This document shows positions 1 through 6,255 of a stretch of 6,341 nt of DNA, piece after piece. How positions within the stretch are numbered: position 1 is the stretch's first letter; each line of letters starts with the position of its first letter. Source of the stretch: an uncultured Oscillospiraceae bacterium (GTDB lineage Bacteria; Bacillota; Clostridia; Oscillospirales; Oscillospiraceae). Both the position numbers and the translations under genes were made by a program. The stretch spans positions 1-6,341 of the forward strand of contig CAKTED010000094.1 of NCBI GenBank assembly GCA_934546725.1, read 5' to 3'. A model generated the notes under the pieces. It was not told the origin of the DNA, did not search any database, and saw only the letters and a program-made list of their open reading frames with translations.

Positions 1-1457
1 TCAATCGCCGCATGCAGGGCATTCTCTATGCCAATCTGCTGCGCACGAGCCGCGCCTCGCTCGAACTGGAGGGCACAGGCGAGCTGATGACAAAGGCGAT
101 ATCGGACGTTGACGACTGCGTGGAGGGAATGAGAAAATTCACCACCGAGATATTCGATACCGGCGTGGTGATGGCCGGATATCTCGTAATGCTCTTTGTA
201 TACGACTGGCGTCTGGCCCTGCTCAGCCTGATTTTTACTCCGATATCATACTTTTGCGCGGCACGGATGAAAAAGCCCGTGCAGCAGGCGGGGGCGGCGT
301 ACAAAAAAGCGGCCGGAGCGTTGAGCGGAGCCACCCTTGACCGCGCCGGGAACGCAGTTACCTACCGTATCTACGGCTGCGAGGACGCCCGTGCGGAGCG
401 CTATGAGGATTCGCTGAACAGCTATGAAAAAAGCGCCGTGCGGAGCAATGTCTGGCAGTCGGCGCTCCCGCCTCTCTACCTCGCCGCGGCAAACGCGGGC
501 GTTCTGTTCATCCTGTGGTTCGGTGCGAAAAACGTGCTTGGAAGCGGATGGAGCACCTGGGACATCGCCGCGTTTACAACGTTTCTTTCCTGCTTTACAA
601 AGCTGACGGTCCGTTCATCCAAGGTCGCAAAGCTGCTGAACTCCGTTCAGAAGGCCGAGGTCTCGTGGAAACGTATCATGCCGCTTATGAAAGCGCCTGA
701 GCCGCTTGAGGCTCTCCGGATACCTCCGCCCGCAGCCGTAACGCTCAGCGGCCTTTCCTTTACATACAGTGAAAAGCCGATCTTCTCGAAGCTTTCGCTG
801 ACGGCGCGCCCCGGCGACATCATCGGCGTTACGGGTCCCGTCGCCTGCGGCAAATCCACCTTCGGGCGCGTATTTCTCTGCGAAGCTCCATACGGCGGCT
901 CCGTCCGTTTCGGCAGCAGGGAGCTTTCGCGGCTTTCGCCCCGCGAGATCGCGGCAGCGGTCGGCTATCTCGGGCACGACCCGGAGCTTTCCGCCGATAC
1001 GGTGAGGAACAACGTTCTCTGCGGCAGCGAGCTGGATGAAACCCCCTGGCTTTCCGCCACGGCGCTGGATGCCGAAGTGACGGCCATGGAGGACGGCGCC
1101 GATACCGTTATCGGCAGCGGCGGAGTTCGGCTTTCCGGCGGTCAGGCGCAGCGCCTGGCGCTTGCAAGGACTTTGGCCCATCCGCGTCCGCTGCTTATTC
1201 TTGACGACCCATTTTCTGCGCTCGACCGGAACACCGAGGACATCATATTTGCAAACCTTCAGGAGTACGCAGGGGATAAGGTCGTATTCCTGATATCCCA
1301 CAGACTGTACCACTTCCCGCAAATGCAGAAAGTGATATTCATGGAAGACGGCAGGACCACTGTCGGCACGCACGACGAGCTGATGGCATCCGTTCCGGCT
1401 TACAAGCGGCTTTACGAAAGTCAGACAGGAGGCGGCGAAGAGCATGAAGAAGAATAA
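1..1457 (+). CDS. ABC exporter half-transporter, subunit 1 (5'-truncated by window; degenerate ATP site)
   Basis: Membrane-fused ATP-binding subunit of a type IV ABC exporter that would pump an unknown substrate out of the cell as a dimer with the next gene. The frame is open to the left edge, so the Met at base 12 is probably internal; membrane helices 1-2 are missing and roughly 100 residues lie outside. Counting from that Met, helices 3-4 are about residues 48-84, helices 5-6 about 150-199, and the ATPase domain follows from about 243. Walker A is GPVACGKST (275-283), signature LSGGQ (374-378), Walker B LLILDD (394-399), switch His 430. Two key positions deviate: Asp399 stands where the catalytic Glu is expected, and His322 appears to replace the Q-loop Gln. 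The signature is canonical. This matches the non-catalytic subunit of heterodimeric exporters (TM287/288, BmrCD type). It overlaps the next gene by 14 bases, implying translational coupling. Family assignment is secure; substrate cannot be read from the sequence. Confidence 0.93.
   Translation, partial: NRRMQGILYANLLRTSRASLELEGTGELMTKAISDVDDCVEGMRKFTTEIFDTGVVMAGYLVMLFVYDWRLALLSLIFTPISYFCAARMKKPVQQAGAAYKKAAGALSGATLDRAGNAVTYRIYGCEDARAERYEDSLNSYEKSAVRSNVWQSALPPLYLAAANAGVLFILWFGAKNVLGSGWSTWDIAAFTTFLSCFTKLTVRSSKVAKLLNSVQKAEVSWKRIMPLMKAPEPLEALRIPPPAAVTLSGLSFTYSEKPIFSKLSLTARPGDIIGVTGPVACGKSTFGRVFLCEAPYGGSVRFGSRELSRLSPREIAAAVGYLGHDPELSADTVRNNVLCGSELDETPWLSATALDAEVTAMEDGADTVIGSGGVRLSGGQAQRLALARTLAHPRPLLILDDPFSALDRNTEDIIFANLQEYAGDKVVFLISHRLYHFPQMQKVIFMEDGRTTVGTHDELMASVPAYKRLYESQTGGGEEHEEE
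1427..1432 (+). promoter_or_regulatory. Ribosome binding site of ABC subunit 2
   Basis: AGGAGG lies inside the 3' end of the upstream ABC gene, 11 bases before ATG 1444. The spacing is slightly long but the match is exact and supports that start inside the overlap. Confidence 0.7.
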
Positions 1458-3084
1458 AGAGGGCGTATTTGACGCTCTCAGGTCGGCGGCAGTGGAGCGC
1501 AAAATTCTTACCGCAGGCACGCTTTTGTGCGTGGCAGGCTCCGTTATCGCATCTCTGATCCCTCCGCTGCTGCTTGCCCGCATCATCGATGATCTTACCG
1601 GCGGGCTCCCGCTGGCCTTCACCGCCGCGCTTCTCTACTTTGGAAGCCTCGTGCTGGAGAGCGCCTTTTCCTCGGCTCAGGAAACGCTGCTGGTGCTTTT
1701 CGGCCAGAAAATGACGCACGCCCTGCGCTCCGAAATGTCACAGAAGCTGACCCGCCTGCCGGCAGGAACGCTCATCGCGCAGAATCCCGGCGAGGTCGCC
1801 GCGCGCTTTTCCGGAGACGTGGACACCGTCGAGGCGCTTTTCACCTCGGGTATTATCAGCATGGTCGCGGACGCCTGCCGTATCATCTCCATTCTGGCGG
1901 TCATTGCGGCGAAAAACACCGGACTTTTCCTCGTTTTGCTCGGGGTCCTTCCTCTGTTTGCCGTTTTCACCCGCCATGTGCAGAAAAAGACCCTCGCCGC
2001 GCAGCTTGATAACCGCCGCGCCGTCGCCGCCGTGTCCGGCCAGGTCCCTGAGACGCTGCACAATATTCGCACCATTCACGCGCTCGGAACGGAGTCCTAT
2101 ATGGAACGCCGCTATGATCTCCGCATAGGAGAAAGCTACGCCGCCATGGAAAGGACCAATTTTTATGACGCGGTCTATTCGCCGATCGTCTGTCTGCTGA
2201 ACGCCGCCGTGGTCGGCATCGTAATGCTCCTCTCCGCCTCCGGCAAAGCGGAAATTCTCGCTCTGTTCGGAATGTCGGCAGGTACGTCCGTCGCCATGAT
2301 CGGCTACATTTCGCGCATTTTCACGCCTATCGAAAATCTCGGCATGGAGATACAGACCGTTCAGTCGGCAATGGCTGGCGTTAAAAGGATAGACGCCTTT
2401 CTTGCGCAGCCTGAGCGCGTCATTCCGCCTGAGCGTGAAAGCGCCGCGCGGGGCGATGTCGTGCTTTCTCATGTAACCTTCGGATACAGAGAAAAGCCCG
2501 TGCTGCGCGACTTCTCCATGACCGTAAGAGAGGGCGAGCGCGTTACCCTCATCGGCAGAACGGGAGCCGGTAAAAGCACGGTGTTCCGTCTCCTGCTCGG
2601 GCTTTACAGCCCGGAATCCGGCAGCATAACCGTCGGCGGCGTGAACGTTGCGGACATAAGCGACCGCGAGCGGCGCTCGTGCATCGGCTGCGTGGAGCAG
2701 CATTTCTCACGCGTGCCGGGAACGGTGCTGGACCAGATCACGCTGGGCGACGGGCAGATCACAAGGGAGATGGCGCAAAACGCGGCCAAACTCGCAGGAA
2801 TAGACGAATCCATCCTTGCCTTTCCCGACGGATATGACAGCGTATGCACGGACGGAATGTTTTCCCAGGGCGAGTGGCAGCTGCTGTCCATCGCCCGCGC
2901 GGCGGCGGCAAACCCGGCCGTGCTGCTGCTGGACGAGATAACGGCCAATCTTGACGCCGAGACCGAGGCAAGGGTCCTTAACGCGCTGCGGCGCGCCTCC
3001 GAAGGCCGCACCGTGCTTTCCATATCCCACCGGATCTATGAAAGCTCCGGCGGAAGGACCGTACAGCTCGGAACCGGCGAATGA
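1444..3084 (+). CDS. ABC exporter half-transporter, subunit 2 (catalytic Glu present, degenerate signature)
   Basis: Complete 546-residue partner of the preceding ABC subunit: an N-terminal six-helix membrane domain followed by a cytoplasmic ATPase domain. Hydrophobic segments fall near residues 21-49, 58-87, 134-156, 159-177, 243-265 and 272-294. The ATPase domain starts near 338, with Walker A GRTGAGKST (371-379), Q-loop Gln419, Walker B VLLLDE (493-498) including catalytic Glu498, and switch His529. The signature is FSQGE (473-477) instead of LSGGQ, so this subunit supplies the degenerate signature facing subunit 1's Asp399 site, while its own Walker motifs pair with subunit 1's intact LSGGQ. 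That is the expected arrangement for an obligate heterodimer with one working hydrolysis site. It is a little shorter than the usual 570-600 residues. ATG 1444 has an AGGAGG upstream and lies within the end of subunit 1, so the pair is one operon. The substrate is unknown; multidrug, lipid or peptide export are all possible. No convincing terminator follows. Confidence 0.95.
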   Translation: MKKNKEGVFDALRSAAVERKILTAGTLLCVAGSVIASLIPPLLLARIIDDLTGGLPLAFTAALLYFGSLVLESAFSSAQETLLVLFGQKMTHALRSEMSQKLTRLPAGTLIAQNPGEVAARFSGDVDTVEALFTSGIISMVADACRIISILAVIAAKNTGLFLVLLGVLPLFAVFTRHVQKKTLAAQLDNRRAVAAVSGQVPETLHNIRTIHALGTESYMERRYDLRIGESYAAMERTNFYDAVYSPIVCLLNAAVVGIVMLLSASGKAEILALFGMSAGTSVAMIGYISRIFTPIENLGMEIQTVQSAMAGVKRIDAFLAQPERVIPPERESAARGDVVLSHVTFGYREKPVLRDFSMTVREGERVTLIGRTGAGKSTVFRLLLGLYSPESGSITVGGVNVADISDRERRSCIGCVEQHFSRVPGTVLDQITLGDGQITREMAQNAAKLAGIDESILAFPDGYDSVCTDGMFSQGEWQLLSIARAAAANPAVLLLDEITANLDAETEARVLNALRRASEGRTVLSISHRIYESSGGRTVQLGTGE

Positions 3085-3148
3085 TCCGTTCCCTGTGCGG
3101 ATCAGCCCTCTGCGCGGCGTAATTTTTGCACCATGTTGTATTTTTCTC

Positions 3149-3177
3149 TTTATTTTTTATCATTTTTGTGATATAGT
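3149..3177 (+). promoter_or_regulatory. Candidate extended -10 promoter for the bicupin gene
   Basis: In the AT-rich 176-base gap after the ABC operon, TGATATAGT (3169-3177) fits an extended -10 (TGN followed by TATAGT, one mismatch to TATAAT). A weak -35 match, TTTATT (3149-3154), lies 17 bases upstream. Transcription would start near 3184, giving a leader of about 77 bases. No ligand-binding RNA was recognised in that leader. Support is by motif only. Confidence 0.4.
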
Positions 3178-3245
3178 GCATACATAAGCGTTTTTCTGAT
3201 AAGCCTGTAAGTGTTTTTTCGGGAACGCGTATACATATTAATATA

Positions 3246-3251
3246 AAGGAG
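3246..3251 (+). promoter_or_regulatory. Ribosome binding site of the bicupin gene
   Basis: AAGGAG lies nine bases before ATG 3261 and fixes that start. A nearer ATG at 3253 is only one base from the site and in another frame, so it is not usable. Confidence 0.8.
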
Positions 3252-3260
3252 CATGAACGC

Positions 3261-4346
3261 ATGGGCAGATATGACGATCTCGTTTTCAAAATTCCAAAGG
3301 AATTTCACAACTGGTATGGCTTCGCCTCGCCGCGCGGCTTCTTCCGCGGCACCACGATGATGGAAAAGGCTCGCGTATACATGGACTTTACGTCCGTAAC
3401 AAAGCCGCTGCCCATGGAGGTGCCGCACACGCACCACTGCGCGGACGAATACCTTGTTTTCACCGGTGCGGATATGAACAATTTCTTTGACTTCGATGCC
3501 GAGGTGGATGTATGGCTCGGCGAGGATCCGGAAAACATGGAAATGTTCACTCTCACGCAGCCCACGATCATCCGCGTTCCGCCAAAGCTTTATCACTGTC
3601 CGGTAAACTTCCGCCGAATCGATAAGCCCATTGTATTTTCAGCCGTGTATCTTGACGGCGACTGGTCAAAAATCAACCGCTCCGTTGACGAAAACGGCAG
3701 GGAAAGCTTTACATACGACGGAGCGGGCGTTCGCCGCTGCGTGCGCGACCGTTCAAAGGAATGCATCTACTGCGGCGAATGCTTCTCGGCGGTCATGAAG
3801 GAGCAGATGGCAAAAAGCGTGGAGGCCGAACCGAACACCGATCTTCTGGCTCCGTACTACGAGATGGCAAAGCGCCCGCGCACCGGCAAGTATGATAAAT
3901 ATGTATATCCCTATAAGCCCGAGTATCACGATGACGAGCGCTTTCTCAGCCCACGCGCGGGCTTCCGCGGAAACAGCGAAATGCCCGGCTCCAGGCTCTG
4001 GTATCTTTACAATATCGTCCAAAAGGAATGCAGCATCGGTGAAACGCATATGCACCACGCCGTTGAGGAGTACCTCTTCTTCACCGGCGCAGACATTACG
4101 AATTTCTTTGACTTTGACGCTGAGGCAGAGGTGCAGATAGGTTTGAGTCCGGACGATATGGACACTTATACCATCACTGAGCCCACGGTCATCCGTATTC
4201 CTGCGGGAATGTGGCACGGTCCGGTCGTGTTCAAGCGTCTGGGCGCTCCGGTAAACTTCGAGCCCTTCTATCCCTGCGGCGATTACGGAAAAATCGTCTT
4301 CAGGGACGGACAGTACATCTACGACGGCACCGACCTTCCGAAGTAA
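3261..4346 (+). CDS. Two-domain cupin (bicupin) protein with a Cys4 linker, function unknown
   Basis: A 361-residue soluble protein made of two homologous cupin units. Unit 1 (about 10-155) has motif 1 ligands His56, His58 and Glu63 (HTHH...E) and motif 2 His112 with Asn116. Unit 2 (about 213-356) has His263, His265, Glu270 and His319. Every ligand is displaced by exactly 207 residues between units, and the segments FTGADMNNFFDFDAE (67-81) and FTGADITNFFDFDAE (274-288) are almost identical, so this is an internal duplication in which both metal sites are kept. The linker contains Cys160, Cys168, Cys171 and Cys174 (C-x7-C-x2-C-x2-C), suited to a zinc or iron-sulfur site; this is unusual for a cupin. 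There is no signal peptide or membrane segment, so it is probably cytoplasmic. I do not recognise a named family; a metal-dependent dioxygenase, isomerase or ligand sensor are all possible. It has its own promoter candidate and a hairpin behind it, and so is probably transcribed alone. Confidence 0.9.
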   Translation: MGRYDDLVFKIPKEFHNWYGFASPRGFFRGTTMMEKARVYMDFTSVTKPLPMEVPHTHHCADEYLVFTGADMNNFFDFDAEVDVWLGEDPENMEMFTLTQPTIIRVPPKLYHCPVNFRRIDKPIVFSAVYLDGDWSKINRSVDENGRESFTYDGAGVRRCVRDRSKECIYCGECFSAVMKEQMAKSVEAEPNTDLLAPYYEMAKRPRTGKYDKYVYPYKPEYHDDERFLSPRAGFRGNSEMPGSRLWYLYNIVQKECSIGETHMHHAVEEYLFFTGADITNFFDFDAEAEVQIGLSPDDMDTYTITEPTVIRIPAGMWHGPVVFKRLGAPVNFEPFYPCGDYGKIVFRDGQYIYDGTDLPK

Positions 4347-4363
4347 CACATATAATAATATAC

Positions 4364-4406
4364 GGCGCGAGGCGGTATTCCCGAATTTGGAATACCGCCT
4401 CGCGCC
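4364..4406. terminator. Perfect 18-bp hairpin between convergent genes, probable bidirectional terminator
   Basis: GGCGCGAGGCGGTATTCC (4364-4381) and its exact reverse complement (4389-4406) flank a seven-base loop, CGAATTT. The hairpin lies 18 bases after the bicupin stop and 37 bases beyond the stop of the minus-strand amt gene, the place expected for a shared terminator. Neither side has a proper T tract: TTACC follows on the plus strand and GTATATTATT on the minus strand. It could therefore instead be an RNA 3'-end stabiliser, a Rho-assisted or weak intrinsic terminator, or a copy of a dispersed palindromic repeat. Confidence 0.65.
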
Positions 4407-4442
4407 TTACCACATCAATCACAGAAAGGAGGTTTCAGATTT

Positions 4443-6152
4443 TTATTCCACGTCCTGCAGAGCCGCAAAGGTCTCCTCGCCGGTGCGAACCTTCACGACG
4501 CGCTCAACGCCGTAGACGAATATCTTGCCGTCGCCGATATGTCCGGTATACAGCGTTTTCTTCGCCGTATCGATTATCTTCTGGACGGGTATCTTGCTCA
4601 CGACTACCTCTACCTTTACCTTCGGCAGAAGCGTTGCGTCCATTTCAACGCCGCGGTACTTCTCACCGGCGCCCTTCTGGAGCCCCATTCCCATTACCTG
4701 CGTTATCGTCATGCCGGTAACGCCTATGGCATTGAGCGCATTCTTGAGGTTTTCGAGCATGCCGAGCTTTATTATCATGACCACCTTATGCATGCCGCTG
4801 TTCAGGTCGCCTGCAACCGTTACGGGGACGGCGGCCTCGATCTTCGCGGAAGACGCCTTGCTGATATCGCTCTCGCCAAGGTCGGTATTCTCGTTTGCGG
4901 AAAGCGCAGAATATGTAGCATCGCTTACGGCAAAGCCGGAATAAGCGCTTGCAAGACCATGCTCATGGATATCAAGCCCCTCTATCTCCACCTTTTCGGG
5001 AACTCTCAGTCCGATCGTCTTATCAATAAGCTTGAAGATTATGAACATTATGATAAGCACGTAAGCACCAACGCTTACAACGCCAAGCGCCTGTATGCCA
5101 AGCAGCTTTATACCGCCGCCATAGAAGAGACCGTCCGTCGTATCGAAGAGGCCGACCGCGATGGTGCCCCAAATGCCGTTTACGCAGTGGACGCTTATCG
5201 CGCCGACGGGGTCGTCTATCTTTGCGACCTTGTCGAAGAACTCAACGCTGAACACGCAGAGGATACCGGCGACAATGCCTATGATGCATGCACCAACGGG
5301 AGAAACAACGTTGCAACCCGCCGTGATGGCTACCAGGCCTGCCAGCGCCGCGTTGAAGGTCATGGAAACATCGGGCTTTTTGTAGCGGACCCAGGTGATG
5401 AGCATTGCCACCACCGTTGCGACAGCCGCCGCAAGGTTCGTATTGAAGCAGATGAGGCCGACATTCTCCATCGTGGCGTCGCCCGTCATGGAGATGGAGG
5501 AGCCGCCGTTAAAGCCGAACCAGCAGAACCAGAGGATGAATACGCCAAGCGCCATCGCCGTCATGCTGTGGCCGGGTATCGCGCGGGGCTTGCCCTTGCT
5601 GTCATACTTGCCGATACGGGGACCAAGCAGCTTCGCGCCGAGAAGGGCCGTAATGCCGCCGACGAAGTGGACCGCGGCGGAACCGGCAAAATCCTTGAAG
5701 CCGAGCTGAGCCAGCCAGCCGCCGCCCCAGATCCAGTGGCCGCTTATCGGATAGACGATAAGACTTATCGCGGCGGAATATACGCAATATGCCTTGAAGT
5801 TCGTGCGCTCTGCCATGGAGCCGGAAACGATCGTCGCCGCCGTTGCGCAGAACACGGTCTGGAAAATTACGAAAACCCACTTGGGAAGTCCGTTGCCGAG
5901 GAACGCATAGTCGCCGCGGATCAGGGGATCAAAGCCGCCCACGATAGCGCCCGTTCCGCAGAACATCAGGCCGAAGCCCACGATCCAGAAGCAGGGTGTT
6001 CCAATACAGAAATCCATCATGTTCTTCATCAGTATGTTGCCTGTGTTTTTTGCCCGTGTCAGTCCGGCCTCGCAGAGGGCGAATCCGGCCTGCATGAAGA
6101 ACACCATAAAGGCTCCCACCAGTGCCCAGATAACATCCGAAGAATTGTACAT
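4443..6152 (-). CDS. amt: Ammonium channel (Amt family) fused to a C-terminal PII nitrogen-sensor domain
   Basis: A 569-residue inner-membrane ammonium channel whose own PII regulator is attached. The Amt part is about residues 1-405, expected to have 11 helices with the C terminus in the cytoplasm. Set against E. coli AmtB from memory, the conduction residues are kept: Phe101, Trp142, Asp154, His162, Phe214, Ser218 and His322, including the twin histidines. The C-terminal tail GLRVPEKVEIEGLDIHEHG (381-399), the region that docks GlnK in AmtB, is also kept. A Ser/Ala/Asp-rich linker (about 406-453) joins a full-length PII domain (454-569) with GLQKG, YRG, LPKVK and the IGDGKIFV signature. The T-loop residue equal to the uridylylated Tyr51 is Met504, and Arg101 is Lys554; the other main ATP/2-oxoglutarate residues look intact (Gln492, Lys511, Gly540, Lys543, Arg551, Arg556). 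ATG 6152 is chosen because GGGAGG lies seven bases upstream; an in-frame TTG at 6170 would precede that site. Convergent with the bicupin gene. Confidence 0.96.
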   Translation of the reverse strand: MYNSSDVIWALVGAFMVFFMQAGFALCEAGLTRAKNTGNILMKNMMDFCIGTPCFWIVGFGLMFCGTGAIVGGFDPLIRGDYAFLGNGLPKWVFVIFQTVFCATAATIVSGSMAERTNFKAYCVYSAAISLIVYPISGHWIWGGGWLAQLGFKDFAGSAAVHFVGGITALLGAKLLGPRIGKYDSKGKPRAIPGHSMTAMALGVFILWFCWFGFNGGSSISMTGDATMENVGLICFNTNLAAAVATVVAMLITWVRYKKPDVSMTFNAALAGLVAITAGCNVVSPVGACIIGIVAGILCVFSVEFFDKVAKIDDPVGAISVHCVNGIWGTIAVGLFDTTDGLFYGGGIKLLGIQALGVVSVGAYVLIIMFIIFKLIDKTIGLRVPEKVEIEGLDIHEHGLASAYSGFAVSDATYSALSANENTDLGESDISKASSAKIEAAVPVTVAGDLNSGMHKVVMIIKLGMLENLKNALNAIGVTGMTITQVMGMGLQKGAGEKYRGVEMDATLLPKVKVEVVVSKIPVQKIIDTAKKTLYTGHIGDGKIFVYGVERVVKVRTGEETFAALQDVE

Positions 6153-6159
6153 AAAAATA

Positions 6160-6165
6160 CCTCCC
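6160..6165 (-). promoter_or_regulatory. Ribosome binding site of amt, deciding the start codon
   Basis: GGGAGG on the minus strand, seven bases before ATG 6152-6150. It rules out the in-frame TTG at 6170-6168, which would place the site inside the coding region and add six residues (start codon plus VGGIF) to the protein. Confidence 0.88.
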
Positions 6166-6170
6166 ACCAA

Positions 6171-6215
6171 ATAAAAAAGGACAAAGACGCTCTTTTTGAG
6201 AACGTCTTTGTCCTT
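6171..6215 (-). terminator. Terminator-like hairpin in the amt 5' leader (possible attenuator or mRNA stabiliser)
   Basis: Read on the minus strand, AAGGACAAAGACG (6215-6203) pairs perfectly with CGTCTTTGTCCTT (6189-6177). The 13-base interval can form a further CTC/GAG stem with an AAAAA loop after a TT bulge. Six T residues follow (6178-6173; the first two also form the foot of the stem), then AT. This has the full form of an intrinsic terminator, but it lies between the amt promoter and its ribosome binding site. It could end amt transcripts early under some conditions, or protect the 5' end of the mRNA. The plus strand has no T tract after it, so any termination activity would be in the amt direction. 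Confidence 0.8.
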
Positions 6216-6226
6216 CTGATGTGCGC

Positions 6227-6255
6227 ATTATAGGCGCGTGTTTTTCGTATGTCAA
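6227..6255 (-). promoter_or_regulatory. Exact-consensus sigma-70/sigma-A promoter of amt
   Basis: On the minus strand TTGACA (6255-6250), a 17-base spacer and TATAAT (6232-6227) match the consensus at all twelve positions with optimal spacing. The start point is predicted near A6220, about 68 bases before ATG 6152. GCGC tetramers flank the -10 element on both sides and could form part of a small operator, but four bases are weak evidence. No recognisable GlnR/TnrA-type box was found by eye. Confidence 0.88.

Noticed and set aside
615..1622. A 335-codon open frame on the minus strand across the ABC genes
   Set aside because: It is antisense to the conserved ATPase motifs of ABC subunit 1, runs into subunit 2, and its product resembles no known fold. 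The similar minus-strand frame at 1738-2703 is rejected for the same reason.
3070..3092. Small stem (GGAA, bulged C, CGG with CCG and TTCC) over the stop codon of ABC subunit 2 as a terminator
   Set aside because: Only seven pairs with a bulge, and no T tract directly behind it. A TTTTT run comes about 30 bases later, without a convincing stem in front.
3188..3228. Long-range pairing of GCGTTTTT (3188-3195) with GGGAACGC (3221-3228) in the bicupin leader as a riboswitch
   Set aside because: Five normal pairs and three G-U pairs around a 25-base unstructured loop; no known riboswitch core is visible.
3753..4349. A 198-codon open frame on the minus strand opposite the bicupin gene
   Set aside because: The plus strand carries two aligned cupin motif sets and a good ribosome binding site; the minus-strand product shows no domain.
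4791..4793. Internal start at Met454 producing free PII from the amt gene
   Set aside because: The codon sits exactly at the PII domain start, but the bases before it (GACCTGAACAGCGGC) contain no usable ribosome binding site.
6168..6170. TTG as the start codon of amt
   Set aside because: The strong GGGAGG site lies downstream of it and is correctly spaced for ATG 6152 instead.
4539..6233. A 564-codon open frame on the plus strand, antisense to amt
   Set aside because: It mirrors the amt reading frame and its codon bias. The translation is rich in His, Arg and Ala with no recognisable domain, while the minus strand encodes a clear Amt-PII protein with its own promoter and ribosome binding site.
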